Shown: piece after piece, positions 17,735 through 25,778 of the stretch
Position numbering within the stretch: the stretch's first letter is position 1
Layout of the letters: each line of letters opens with the position of its first letter
Assembly (NCBI GenBank): GCA_003144015.1
Contig: QFWS01000003.1
Coordinates: forward strand, 186,001-250,000
Direction of reading: 5' to 3'
Source: Flavobacteriaceae bacterium LYZ1037
GTDB lineage: Bacteria; Bacteroidota; Bacteroidia; Flavobacteriales; Flavobacteriaceae
DNA: 64,000 nucleotides
Made by a program: the position numbers and the translations under genes
The notes under the pieces: generated by a model
Seen by the model: the letters and a program-made list of their open reading frames with translations, nothing else
Told to the model about the DNA's origin: nothing
Databases searched by the model: none

Positions 17735-18073
17735 ATGAAGATAGAGAACACAAAGGCACAAATGCGAAAAGGTGTTTTAGAATACTGCATTTTATCTGTC
17801 CTTAAAGATGAGGATGCATATGTAGCAGAAATTTTAGGCACTCTTAAAGACGCAAAACTGTTAGTGGTTGAAGGCACCATTTATCCTTTACTAACACGTC
17901 TTAAAAACGCAGGACTTCTCAATTACAGATGGGAGGAATCAACATCAGGACCACCAAGAAAATATTATGGTCTAACAGAAACAGGTAAATTGTTTCTAAA
18001 CGAATTAAACACTACTTGGAGTGAATTACAAAATGCAGTTAATATAGTAACCAGTCAAAAAAACACAAAATAA
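17735..18073 (+). CDS. PadR family transcriptional regulator
   Basis: The 112-residue protein is a small PadR repressor with a winged helix: KGVLEYCILSVLKDEDAYVAEIL, VEGTIYPLLTRLKNAGLL (recognition helix) and the wing SGPPRKYYGLTETGK, followed by one C-terminal helix (s-PadR type). Its stop overlaps the next ATG by one base (TAATG), so it is translationally coupled to the PspC gene. In Firmicutes and Bacteroidetes such pairs respond to membrane stress. It probably represses its own operon; no clear operator was found. Confidence 0.9.
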   Translation: MKIENTKAQMRKGVLEYCILSVLKDEDAYVAEILGTLKDAKLLVVEGTIYPLLTRLKNAGLLNYRWEESTSGPPRKYYGLTETGKLFLNELNTTWSELQNAVNIVTSQKNTK

Positions 18074-19905
18074 TGAATAAAACAGTCAACATAAATTTAG
18101 CAGGTATCTTTTTTCATATAGATGAAGACGCATACTTAAAACTACAACGCTATCTTGAGGCTATAAAACGTTCATTTACAGACTCTCAAGGAAGATCTGA
18201 AATCATAGCTGATATTGAAGCAAGAATTGCAGAACTTTTTGGCGAACGTGTCAAACACGAGAAACAAGTTATTGGAAATAAAGAGGTTGATGAAGTCATT
18301 ACCATAATGGGGCAACCAGAAGATTATCTTGTGGACGACGAAATCTTTGAAGATGAACCAAAGACACATCAAAGCAGACCTTCAGGTCGTGCAAAAAAAC
18401 TATTTAGAGATACAGATAACTCTTATGTAGGAGGTGTCTCTTCTGGGCTTGGGCATTACTTAGGTATTGATGCACTTTGGATTCGTTTAATCTGGATATT
18501 ATTAATCTTTGGCGCAGGAACAGGTGTCTTACTTTACATTTTATTATGGATTTTAGTTCCAGAAGCTGTAACCACTGCCGACAAGCTAACCATGACTGGC
18601 GAGCCTGTTAATATTAGCAACATTGAAAAAAAAATCAAGGACGGCTTTGATGGTGTTTCAAATGCCGCAAGAAATGTATCAGATACGCTTTCTGAAAAAG
18701 CAAAAGATGTCTCAAATACTGTTTCCGACGCTGCTAAAAACGTCAATTTTCAAAAGCAAGGAAATAGTCTAAAATCGACATCTAAGTCATTTTTCGATAC
18801 CATTGGAGATATCTTCATGTTTTTCCTTAAAGTATTTGCGAAATTTATAGGAATCATGCTTATCATTATTGGTTCTGCAACGTTAATAGGACTCATAATA
18901 GGATTCTTTACAGTTGGCGCAACCGATTTAATTCATGTTCCTGGTTTCGATTTTATAGACGCAGCAAATGCAGCTAATACACCTATCTGGCTTGTGTCTC
19001 TATTAATTCTTTTTGCTATTGGCATTCCATTTTTCTTTGTTTTCTATTTAGGATTAAAAATTTTAGTAAACAATTTAAAATCTATTGGAAACATTGCAAA
19101 ATTCTCATTACTAGGTCTTTGGTTTATTGCTGTAATTAGCCTAGCGGTTATAGGTGTAAAGCAAGCTAGTGAACATGCTTTTGATGCAAATGTAAACACC
19201 AAGGAAACTCTTAATATTACAGCAAACGATACACTTAAAGTTAAGATGACTACAAATGATGCTTATAAAAATAGTGTGTATAGAAATAGTAATTCTGTAA
19301 GATTGGTTTATAATGAAAATGATGAAAAAATCATCTATTCATCAGACATTCGTCTTATTGTAAGATCTACTAAAGATAGTTTGGCTTCTTTAAGAATTGA
19401 GAAAAGTGCAGAAGGAAGCAGTTATCAACAAGCAAAAGAAAGAGCAAACAACATTAATTACAACTATGTATTAAAAGACAATGAGCTTCTATTAGATGCT
19501 TATTTAACAACTGCATACGAAAATAAATTTAGCGATCAAGAAGTAGAACTTATTCTGTATTTACCTGAAGGTTCAACCCTTTATGCAGATGATAACACTT
19601 ATATTTTTCATAGAAATTCAAGCTATTACGACGATATTTTAGAGAATGGCATGGAAGAAAAGTATTTAAAAATCATGAATAATGAAATTTTATGTTCAGA
19701 CTGTCCAGATGAGGATTTTAAAATAGACATCAACGACAACGATTCTCATATTAAAATAAATGACAAAGGCATAGAGATAAAATCGAAAGGTTCTAATCTA
19801 GAAATTAATGATGCTGGCGTCAATGCAAATAGCGAAACAATGAAAGTAAACATCGACGAAAACGGTATTAATATTACTTCTGATGATAATCATACAGTTG
19901 AGTAA
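18073..19905 (+). CDS. PspC domain membrane protein
   Basis: This 610-residue protein has an N-terminal cytoplasmic region (1-110) with a helical motif MGQPEDYLVDDE. A PspC domain follows at about 114-168 (GGVSSGLGHYLGIDALWIRL, then a membrane helix ending WILVPEA). Next come a helical linker with repeats (SNAARNVSDTLSEKAKDVSN) and three further membrane segments (about 250-290, 308-334, 345-368). The long C-terminal extracytoplasmic part has repeated beta-strands (residues 375-610: IKINDKGIEIKSKGSNLEIN). PspC proteins sense membrane damage. It is the second gene of padR-pspC, with a GIN-domain gene 109 bp downstream. Confidence 0.88.
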   Translation: MNKTVNINLAGIFFHIDEDAYLKLQRYLEAIKRSFTDSQGRSEIIADIEARIAELFGERVKHEKQVIGNKEVDEVITIMGQPEDYLVDDEIFEDEPKTHQSRPSGRAKKLFRDTDNSYVGGVSSGLGHYLGIDALWIRLIWILLIFGAGTGVLLYILLWILVPEAVTTADKLTMTGEPVNISNIEKKIKDGFDGVSNAARNVSDTLSEKAKDVSNTVSDAAKNVNFQKQGNSLKSTSKSFFDTIGDIFMFFLKVFAKFIGIMLIIIGSATLIGLIIGFFTVGATDLIHVPGFDFIDAANAANTPIWLVSLLILFAIGIPFFFVFYLGLKILVNNLKSIGNIAKFSLLGLWFIAVISLAVIGVKQASEHAFDANVNTKETLNITANDTLKVKMTTNDAYKNSVYRNSNSVRLVYNENDEKIIYSSDIRLIVRSTKDSLASLRIEKSAEGSSYQQAKERANNINYNYVLKDNELLLDAYLTTAYENKFSDQEVELILYLPEGSTLYADDNTYIFHRNSSYYDDILENGMEEKYLKIMNNEILCSDCPDEDFKIDINDNDSHIKINDKGIEIKSKGSNLEINDAGVNANSETMKVNIDENGINITSDDNHTVE

Positions 19906-19964
19906 TATTATCTAACAGTTCAGAAAAGAAAACTTTTTAAAAACTTAATAAAAAGCAATCTTTG

Positions 19965-20000
19965 AATCATCAATAAAATCATCAATAAAATCATCAATCA
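19965..20000 (+). repeat. Three 12-bp tandem repeats before the GIN-domain gene
   Basis: The unit AATCATCAATAA occurs at 19965-19976 and 19977-19988 exactly, and at 19989-20000 with one change near its end (TCA). The array ends 14 bp before the ATG at 20015, so it lies in the untranslated leader. Confidence 0.9.
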
Positions 20001-20014
20001 AAAAACGAACAATT

Positions 20015-20743
20015 ATGAGTACACTAACAAAAATCATGGCATCAATTATACTAGCCATCTTAATGATGTCATGTAATTTCGACGGAAATTTTGGAACAGG
20101 AATAAATGGAAACGGACAAGTAGTAATTAAAGAACGACCTTTAAATGGCACTTTTAATTCCATTAAAGTGAGTAGAGGTATTGATGTCTATTTAACACAA
20201 AGTGATACAGAACGATTAAGTGTAGAAGCAGACGAAAATCTTCACGATATTATTACTACAAACATTGAAAACGATGTGCTTATTATAACTGCAAGTGAAA
20301 ACATTGGAAGATCGACTTCTAAAAAAGTGATGTTGCATTTCAATCATATTTCATCTATCAAAACCACAAGTGGTAGCGATGTCGTTTCAACAAATACCAT
20401 TCGTGTTTCAGATTTAGAATTAAATTCTACTAGTGGAAGCGATATAGAATTATCTATTGATGCCGAATCTGTTTCCTGTCACTCAACCAGTGGTAGCGAT
20501 ATCGAATTAACAGGTAAGACAGATAATTTTATTGCAGAAGCAACAAGTGGTAGTTCTATTGAAGCCGAAAATCTAATGACATTAAATGCGCAAGTAAAAG
20601 CTACTAGTGGTGCTGACATTAGAGTAAACACTTCTAAAAAACTTACTGCAAAAGCCTCTAGTGGTGGCGATATTAGATATTCAGGAAATCCAGAAGTTGT
20701 AAAAACTAGCGATGGTGTCTCTGGTTCAATAAAAAGAAATTAA
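20015..20743 (+). CDS. GIN-domain (DUF2807) lipoprotein
   Basis: The 242-residue protein has a lipoprotein signal with LMMSC (C19). The mature part is a DUF2807 head-GIN beta-solenoid: FNSIKVSRGIDVYLTQSDTE, then repeating rungs such as TTSGSDVVS, STSGSDIELS, STSGSDIELTG, ATSGSSIEA and KATSGADIRV, each about 18-20 residues. Such domains are predicted adhesin-like or periplasmic stress proteins, often encoded after PspC genes. The C-terminal half of the PspC protein carries related short strands. A terminator at 20769-20803 follows. Confidence 0.88.
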   Translation: MSTLTKIMASIILAILMMSCNFDGNFGTGINGNGQVVIKERPLNGTFNSIKVSRGIDVYLTQSDTERLSVEADENLHDIITTNIENDVLIITASENIGRSTSKKVMLHFNHISSIKTTSGSDVVSTNTIRVSDLELNSTSGSDIELSIDAESVSCHSTSGSDIELTGKTDNFIAEATSGSSIEAENLMTLNAQVKATSGADIRVNTSKKLTAKASSGGDIRYSGNPEVVKTSDGVSGSIKRN

Positions 20744-20768
20744 ACCCCTTACTAACAACCAAAAACTA

Positions 20769-20803
20769 AAACCATGTCAATCTTTAAGGGATTGAGATGG
20801 TTT
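20769..20803 (+). terminator. Terminator after GIN-domain gene
   Basis: A stem AACCATGTCAATC / GATTGAGATGGTT (one internal G-G mismatch) with loop TTTAAGG is followed by TTTATT. Confidence 0.65.
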
Positions 20804-20824
20804 TTATTAATCTTCATAAAACAA

Positions 20825-20858
20825 AAAAAATCCAAAAACTTTCGTTTTCGGATTTTTT
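20825..20858 (-). terminator. Terminator downstream of trxB
   Basis: AAAAATCCAAAAAC and GTTTTCGGATTTTT pair with one mismatch around loop TTTC. Leftward reading gives a T-run after the stem, 20 bp past the trxB stop. Confidence 0.65.
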
Positions 20859-20878
20859 AATAATTTATAATATGCTAT

Positions 20879-21859
20879 TTAGTTATAGTTAGACGTAGAC
20901 ACTTCAAACGAAGCATCTTTAGAAGCCAACCATCTTTCGGCATCTAAAGCTGCCATACATCCAGTTCCTGCTGCTGTAACAGCTTGTCTGTACACATGAT
21001 CTGCTGCATCTCCAGAAACAAAAACACCTTCTATATTGGTTTTAGAAGTTCCAGGTACATTGATAATATATCCTGTTTCATCTAAATCTAAAAAGTCTTT
21101 AAAGATATCTGTATTTGGTTTGTGTCCAATAGCCACAAAAAAGCCAGTTGCTGGAATCTCGTGCTTTTCTTGAGTTTGATTATTAAATACTCTTACTCCA
21201 GTCACAACCTGTCCATCTCCTAGAACCTCATCGGTTTCTGTGTTATAAAGAATTTCAATGTTCTCTGTATTTTTAACACGAGCAGCCATAATTTTTGAGG
21301 CTCTAAACTCATCACGTCTTACCAACATCGTTACCTTTTTACAAAGCTTTGAGAGGTAATGTGCTTCTTCGCAAGCAGAATCTCCTGCTCCAACAATCAC
21401 TACTTCTTGATTTCTGTAAAAGAATCCGTCGCAAACAGCACACGCAGAGACACCTCCACCAAGCTTTAAATATTTCTGTTCAGAATCTAACCCTAAATAC
21501 ATGGCCGAAGCTCCAGTAGATATAATTACTGTATCGCAATGAATTTCTTTTGTATCATTTACCCAAACTTTATGTACACCTCCAGAAAAATCAACTTTTG
21601 TTACCCAACCGTCGCGTACATCTGTTTCAAAACGTTCAGCTTGTTTTTGTAGCTCAATCATCATTTCTGGTCCTGTAATCCCATCTGGATAACCTGGAAA
21701 ATTTTCAACTTCGTTAGTTGTTGTTAATTGACCTCCTGGTTGAGTTCCTTGGTATAAAACAGGTTTCATATTTGCTCTGGCAGCATAAATAGCTGCAGTA
21801 TATCCTGCAGGTCCAGACCCTATTATTAAGCACTTTACTTTTTCTATTGTATCAGACAT
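20879..21859 (-). CDS. trxB: Thioredoxin-disulfide reductase
   Basis: This flavoenzyme reduces thioredoxin with NADPH in the cytoplasm. The 326 residues contain the FAD motif IIGSGPAGYTAAIYAARA (12-29), PGGQLTTTNEVENFPG (41-56), the redox site CAVC at 140-143 (SACAVCDGFFYR), the NADPH motif VVIVGAGDSACEEAHYLSKL (153-172), and VFVSGDAADHVYRQAVTAAG near the C-terminus. All catalytic features are present and the length is normal. It is transcribed alone; thioredoxin itself is not in the window. Confidence 0.96.
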   Translation of the reverse strand: MSDTIEKVKCLIIGSGPAGYTAAIYAARANMKPVLYQGTQPGGQLTTTNEVENFPGYPDGITGPEMMIELQKQAERFETDVRDGWVTKVDFSGGVHKVWVNDTKEIHCDTVIISTGASAMYLGLDSEQKYLKLGGGVSACAVCDGFFYRNQEVVIVGAGDSACEEAHYLSKLCKKVTMLVRRDEFRASKIMAARVKNTENIEILYNTETDEVLGDGQVVTGVRVFNNQTQEKHEIPATGFFVAIGHKPNTDIFKDFLDLDETGYIINVPGTSKTNIEGVFVSGDAADHVYRQAVTAAGTGCMAALDAERWLASKDASFEVSTSNYN

Positions 21860-21981
21860 AATGAAATGTAATTTATATACAACAAAAGTAGAATTTTTAT
21901 AAGAAACCTTACATGAAACTTATTAAAAGTTATTATTATCATATTAGTTTCTTTGATGCTATTTTTTTATCTCAAATAAAA

Positions 21982-22551
21982 TTAAGAATCATTTTCATTT
22001 TCTAAATCCTTTTGATTCTCTTTTGCCTCCTCTTGATCGTTATAAAGCAACGGGTGATCTTGTTTTAAACCTACAATCAAAATAATATTTCGAACTGTAT
22101 TATAAAGCATGAGTATTACTAAAACCATTAATCCACTTAACATTGATGACATGATTAATGTGAACCAATAAATAGCTTTAAACCATAAGTTTGGCACATT
22201 ATCTGATTCGGTTATAGGAATATTAAAGACCTGAAATAAAACAAGTGTCACTACAAATAAAAAAGTATCTATTTTGGCAATGCTTAAAACCTCTAAATAA
22301 TGACTGTCTTTTAGTTTAGATTTGGTTCCAGAGCTAATTCCTAATAAAGTTAAAAGCAATGCTAAAATGGTTGCTGAAGCTAGAATTATGGTATTACACA
22401 GCATGTTAATCCCCATTAAAGAGGAACTTAACAACTGTCTGGCTTCGTATCCAGAAATATTACCTAATAAAAAAACACTCATACTAATTAGCACAAACGT
22501 AATCAATGCTCCATAAATGGCTCTTTTGTTTTGTTTTAAAAATTCTGTCAT
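21982..22551 (-). CDS. Conserved four-helix membrane protein, unknown function
   Basis: The 189-residue protein has four membrane segments (about 12-32, 45-70, 92-112, 125-152) and a charged C-terminal tail (DQEEAKENQKDLENENDS). The N-terminal MTEFLKQNKRAIYGALIT and the segment LLTLLGISSGTKSKLKDSHYLEV look like a family found in Bacteroidetes without known function. It is divergent from the ArsC-like gene at 22648. No functional motif was found. Confidence 0.65.
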   Translation of the reverse strand: MTEFLKQNKRAIYGALITFVLISMSVFLLGNISGYEARQLLSSSLMGINMLCNTIILASATILALLLTLLGISSGTKSKLKDSHYLEVLSIAKIDTFLFVVTLVLFQVFNIPITESDNVPNLWFKAIYWFTLIMSSMLSGLMVLVILMLYNTVRNIILIVGLKQDHPLLYNDQEEAKENQKDLENENDS

Positions 22552-22647
22552 TGTTAAACAAGTAATTTTATATGAATTAATAATATAATTTTTACAGTTA
22601 GTAGGACACTTTTTAAAAAGGTAGATTTATTTATTAAAAAACAAATT

Positions 22648-23058
22648 ATGGGAACAATTGCAATAGATAAAAGAAAAATCATTCTTTATTACCACTCAGA
22701 AAACCAATTAGGCAAACAAGCTTATAGTTATTTACAAGCGACAAATAAAAAGATTTTGGCTGTAGATATTTCTAAAACTAAAGTAACTGGAACACAATGG
22801 TTAGAAATTTCAGAAAATTTACACACCATACTTTCTAAGTTAATCAATCAAGAACATCCAAATTTTAGAGATTATTACGATTCTGGTATCACCTTAGATA
22901 AAGAAGACTGGATAAAAGTACTACAAAAACATCCTGAAACTTTACGTTGCCCAATATTAATTAATGGTGAAAATTACCATCTTATTGAAACGCCATCTGA
23001 AGTTTCTAAATACTTAGAAAACGAAGACATTTCTAAGGATGCTCGCTCTAAAAGCTAA
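22648..23058 (+). CDS. ArsC/Spx-like thioredoxin-fold protein lacking catalytic Cys
   Basis: The 136-residue protein follows the ArsC/Spx layout: an initial strand KIILYYHSENQLGKQAYSYL, a central helix pair, then KVLQKHPETLRCPILINGEN (the conserved cis-Pro strand of the family). The CxxxxxR/CxxC active cysteine near residue 15 is absent; the only Cys is C109, before the cis-Pro. An arsenate reductase activity is therefore unlikely. Flavobacterial homologues are small stress-linked proteins. The upstream sequence AAAAAGGTAGATTTA resembles AAAAAGGTACATTTA before the aldehyde dehydrogenase at 26306, perhaps a shared promoter. Confidence 0.75.
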   Translation: MGTIAIDKRKIILYYHSENQLGKQAYSYLQATNKKILAVDISKTKVTGTQWLEISENLHTILSKLINQEHPNFRDYYDSGITLDKEDWIKVLQKHPETLRCPILINGENYHLIETPSEVSKYLENEDISKDARSKS

Positions 23059-23063
23059 ATACA

Positions 23064-23387
23064 TTAAATATTTTCATTAGATCGATCGTTTTCTTTTGGA
23101 ATGTTTTTAAAAAAATCATCCAATTCTGTATCGCTATTTACACCATAATTAGCAGTTACCATCCCTTTTACACCATCGTGTGTTTTAATAACATATAAAA
23201 TTGACATGTCCGATGGGTTACTCATCCCTTCAAACCTGTGTTCCCTTTCAATAATAATTTGTTTAGGTGAATACATGTTTTTGGTGTCAAGTTCTATTAA
23301 AGAACCTTCTTCACATTTAAAATTACTTGTATAACCTTTGTTTTGGTATTTTGTAATAAGATCTAATTCGTTTCTATCGTGTTTCAT
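23064..23387 (-). CDS. Conserved hypothetical protein (107 aa)
   Basis: The 107-residue protein begins MKHDRNELDLITKYQNKGYT and contains EGSLIELDTKNMYSPKQIII and SDMSILYVIKTHDGVKGM, ending in an acidic tail. It is cytoplasmic by composition. Database entries of this pattern are, as I recall, mislabelled phosphoribosylpyrophosphate synthetase; there is no PRPP-binding motif here. It is convergent with the ArsC-like gene (5-bp gap) and lies at the edge of a cluster of small stress proteins. Function unknown. Confidence 0.68.
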   Translation of the reverse strand: MKHDRNELDLITKYQNKGYTSNFKCEEGSLIELDTKNMYSPKQIIIEREHRFEGMSNPSDMSILYVIKTHDGVKGMVTANYGVNSDTELDDFFKNIPKENDRSNENI

Positions 23388-23408
23388 AATATATTGTATT
23401 AATTTAAA

Positions 23409-23446
23409 AAAGGCAGACGAGCTTTTAAGAATGCTTACCTGCCTTT
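23409..23446 (-). terminator. Terminator for the small lipoprotein/DUF1328 genes
   Basis: AAAGGCAG (23409-23416) and CTGCCTTT (23439-23446) form an 8-bp stem; leftward reading gives a T-run (TTTTTT) after it. It lies between the lipoprotein stop (23502) and the start of the next leftward gene (23387). Confidence 0.6.
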
Positions 23447-23501
23447 AACTACCAACCAACTAACTAATCTTTACTAACTAATAAGTACTTGATTCTAATT
23501 A

Positions 23502-23660
23502 TTAGTCAAATACATCTTCTACTTCATCTGCAGCGTCATCAACAGCATCTCCTACATCGTCTGCAACATCTTCAATATCGTTGTTTTTTTGCTCTCTACA
23601 ACTTGGTAAGACCAAGGACATTGTGAATGAAAATAGAAATATATAAAATAGTTTTTTCAT
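23502..23660 (-). CDS. Small acidic lipoprotein (52 aa)
   Basis: This short gene encodes 52 residues: a lipoprotein signal (MKKLFYIFLFSFTMSLVLPSC, lipidated Cys at 21), then REQKNNDIEDVADD followed by an acidic amphipathic tail of Asp/Glu/Val/Ala heptads ending in VFD. After lipidation the mature part is about 31 residues, about half of them acidic. It probably sits in the inner leaflet of the outer membrane or the outer face of the inner membrane. It lies between the DUF1328 gene and a terminator, in the stress cluster. The acidic tail could bind divalent cations, which is inference. Confidence 0.75.
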   Translation of the reverse strand: MKKLFYIFLFSFTMSLVLPSCREQKNNDIEDVADDVGDAVDDAADEVEDVFD

Positions 23661-23699
23661 GATATGACGTTTTTAAGTGTTAGTGTTTAAACTCGGTTT

Positions 23700-23861
23700 T
23701 TAAATTTTTTTCTTTCCCATAAATAATGAGATGATGAATAATACTATAAATACAAAGAATAGTATTTTAGCAATTCCTGCTGCTGCTCCAGCAATTCCAC
23801 CAAAACCTAAAATTCCGGCGATTAAAGCAATTATAATAAAGGTGATTGTCCAACGTAACAT
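23700..23861 (-). CDS. DUF1328 (YtjA-like) small membrane protein
   Basis: The 53-residue protein is [53 protein letters not shown]. This is the DUF1328 family: two membrane helices with the conserved W near the start, G-F-G-G-I-A-G between them and a basic tail. E. coli YtjA is a stress-inducible member of unknown role. It is followed leftward by the small acidic lipoprotein after 39 bp; both may be on one mRNA. Confidence 0.9.
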   Translation of the reverse strand: MLRWTITFIIIALIAGILGFGGIAGAAAGIAKILFFVFIVLFIISLFMGKKKI

Positions 23862-24015
23862 AATGTTTGTTTTTTAAGGTTAATTATAAGCTAACTGACT
23901 ATCAGTTCTCTATAATATAAAGATCGTTATATATTTTTGTTAGAGTTTGCTCTATCGAATCATCCTTTAACTCAAATAAGTTTGTTGAAGTTGATTGGTA
24001 GTAAAACAATAAAAA

Positions 24016-24034
24016 GGGTCTTTAAAAAAGACCC
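24016..24034 (-). terminator. Terminator for the DUF2383 gene
   Basis: GGGTCTTT (24016-24023) and AAAGACCC (24027-24034) form a perfect 8-bp stem with loop AAA; leftward reading is followed by TTTTTATTG. It lies 29 bp past the stop at 24063. Confidence 0.75.
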
Positions 24035-24062
24035 CTTGATTTAACTATGTAAGCTGATGATA

Positions 24063-24512
24063 TTATTGTATATCCTCCAAACGCTTAATTGTGTTTAGCT
24101 CTTGAGATATGGTGTTTTTTTGATTTAACACAAGATCTCTTGTTGATGTTGGTAAACTTGCTTCTTTAAGAACTTCATTATATTCTTCAACAGAAGCTTT
24201 TTCACCTCTTATAGCTTCTTCCAACATGGATTCTTCATTATCTGTTGAAAAAAGTGCTTTTACATCCATCCAGGTTCTATGAGCTGTTCCTGTTGCACTG
24301 CCACTTTCTTTTGGGTTTTCGCCAAAATTTCTAATTTCAGACTTTAATTGATGTCCAAAGTCGTATCGTTCTGCAGCTTTACGATTAAAATAATTTTTTA
24401 AAGCGGAGTTCTTTGTGTTTTCTGCTGCTTTTTTATAGCCTTTTTCAGCATCATAATTTTTCTCTAACAAGGCGTTTAACTTGTTTCCAACTTCTTCTGT
24501 GTATGAGTTCAT
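24063..24512 (-). CDS. PA2169/DUF2383 four-helix-bundle protein (ferritin-like)
   Basis: The 149-residue protein matches the PA2169 family: LNALLEKNYDAEKGYKKAAE, FNRKAAERYDFGHQLKSEIR, a G-S-A-T-G-T-A-H-R-T-W-M-D linker, and MLEEAIRGEKASVEEYNEVL. The E-x6-Y and E-R-x-x-F-x-x-x-L residues recall the metal-binding helices of ferritin-like proteins, but metal binding is unproven. These proteins are usually general-stress proteins. It is single, upstream of the small lipoprotein/DUF1328 pair and downstream of the hemerythrin gene. Confidence 0.85.
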   Translation of the reverse strand: MNSYTEEVGNKLNALLEKNYDAEKGYKKAAENTKNSALKNYFNRKAAERYDFGHQLKSEIRNFGENPKESGSATGTAHRTWMDVKALFSTDNEESMLEEAIRGEKASVEEYNEVLKEASLPTSTRDLVLNQKNTISQELNTIKRLEDIQ

Positions 24513-24684
24513 AATAATATGTATTTATGTTTTGAGCAATTTTTTTAATAGATGCTTGCTGTTTGACATCCTATCAATTATTTTTTTTGATATAATAAAA
24601 TTACGAAGAGACTAAGAGGTAGATTAATCTGAAAAAAATAAAAATTAACCCAAAGAATTTGATGGGTCTATTTTAGACAAGAAA

Positions 24685-25119
24685 CTATAAGTTTGATTTC
24701 ATATGTTTTTTATAATCTGTAGCCAATGACTTTTTTTGAGTTTCATTAAATACTTTTCCTGCCATTTGAAAAAACGCATGTTCTTCGTCTTCCAAATGAT
24801 GCTCTACTTTATGTTTTAAGTCTTTGGCAATTTTTAACCAGGCAGAAGAATCGTAATCGGTTTCTTCCAATTGTTCTATAAGCTCGTCTATTTCATGATG
24901 TTCTGCTATACCATGTTTAGCATGTTCTTGCATCATGTCGCTACTAATTAAAGGTTTATAAAAATGACGCTCTTCGGCATCTGCATGCACATGAAGCTGT
25001 GTTTTTATAGCTTTAAAAAGCGCATCCCTTTTATTTGTGTCTCCAGAGGTTTCAATAAGTTTTTTTAATAAATCACGTTGTATATCATGATCTTCTCTTA
25101 TAGCTTCAAAAATATTCAT
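24685..25119 (-). CDS. Hemerythrin HHE domain protein
   Basis: The 144-residue cytoplasmic protein is one hemerythrin-like four-helix bundle with a di-iron site. Metal-binding residues are visible in EDHDIQRDLLKKL, LHVHADAEERHFYKPLI, AEHHEIDELIEQLEE and HHLEDEEHAFFQMAG. Such proteins bind oxygen, NO or peroxide. It lies between the DUF2383 gene and the YtxH-holin cassette in the stress island. This sequence has no DUF542 domain, unlike ric at 52123, so it is not a full Fe-S repair protein. Confidence 0.92.
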   Translation of the reverse strand: MNIFEAIREDHDIQRDLLKKLIETSGDTNKRDALFKAIKTQLHVHADAEERHFYKPLISSDMMQEHAKHGIAEHHEIDELIEQLEETDYDSSAWLKIAKDLKHKVEHHLEDEEHAFFQMAGKVFNETQKKSLATDYKKHMKSNL

Positions 25120-25183
25120 TGTATTGTTTTTTTTTGGATAGTTTAATAAATGTATGTGTGTTTATCATGTCTTAATAGCAGTA

Positions 25184-25393
25184 TCAACGCTTTGTAAAAA
25201 ATTTTCTTAGCAACATAAACACACCATATTTACTTGCTCCTTTAATAATTGGCTCTACCCAATTAAAAGGTTTGAAACTTTCTTTGAAATCCGTTTTTAA
25301 TAATTTCATTTCTTCCCAAGCAACTTTACGCTCTAAATCAAATTGTTTTAAATCTGTTTCAATTTGTTCAAAATTGGTATACGTTGGTTTCAT
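25184..25393 (-). CDS. Small protein of YtxH/holin cassette, copy 1
   Basis: The 69-residue protein (MKPTYTNFEQIETDLKQFDL, then ERKVAWEEMKLLKTDFKESF) has a charged helical first half and a hydrophobic second half (KYGVFMLLRKFFTKR). The paralogue at 40176-40376 shares F-E-x-I-E-T-D-L-K, E-E-M-K-L-L-K and P-x-N-W, and supports the start at 25393 over the ATG at 25399. It is the last gene of the leftward cassette YtxH, holin-like, small protein. Probably membrane-associated; function unknown. Confidence 0.78.
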   Translation of the reverse strand: MKPTYTNFEQIETDLKQFDLERKVAWEEMKLLKTDFKESFKPFNWVEPIIKGASKYGVFMLLRKFFTKR

Positions 25394-25427
25394 AAACACT
25401 ATCTTTTAATTTATATGAATTATTGTT

Positions 25428-25775
25428 TTAGGAGAAGAATTTGAGACCTATTTTTTGTATTACTATCTTATTAATAATTGCTCTTCCTATATAAATAAAT
25501 AATCCTATAAGAATAAAAATTGCACCTACAATTAAACACCCTAAGAGCATGTTATTTAAAACTTCTCCTATAGCTATGGCAGCTGCAACAGCACAAAAAA
25601 TAAGTCCAGTAAAAACAAATACAGTTATTGCAAACAATTTCATTATCATACTAACTGACAAGGTTAATTGCTGAAATACTTTTAACTTAAGATATTGGTG
25701 AGATGCCTTAATATATGTCTCACCAATATCTGTTGCTTTATCTGTTGTCTCTCCTAAAGATTCAAAAACACTCAT
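25428..25775 (-). CDS. Holin-superfamily-like membrane protein, cassette copy 1
   Basis: The 115-residue protein has an amphipathic start (MSVFESLGETTDKATDIGET, then YIKASHQYLKLKVFQQLTLS) and two membrane helices (about 45-70 and 77-98), ending in a basic tail. The paralogue at 40391-40741 shares N-x-F-E-S-L, KLKVFQQ, AIGE and the C-terminal K-F-F. The layout is that of phage-holin-III-like/DUF1469 proteins, which in non-phage genomes are membrane stress proteins. There is no phage context. It starts 3 bp after the YtxH gene. Confidence 0.8.
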   Translation of the reverse strand: MSVFESLGETTDKATDIGETYIKASHQYLKLKVFQQLTLSVSMIMKLFAITVFVFTGLIFCAVAAAIAIGEVLNNMLLGCLIVGAIFILIGLFIYIGRAIINKIVIQKIGLKFFS

Positions 25776-25778
25776 AAT

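Noticed and set aside
19965-20000. CRISPR array
   Set aside because: The repeats are 12 bp without spacers, so this is a short tandem repeat. No CRISPR-like array was seen anywhere.
22648-23058. Arsenate reductase
   Set aside because: The catalytic N-terminal cysteine is absent and no arsenic genes are adjacent.
25428-25775. Prophage remnant suggested by holin-like proteins
   Set aside because: No phage structural, integrase or lysis genes lie nearby; the pair is duplicated with YtxH, which fits a host stress function.
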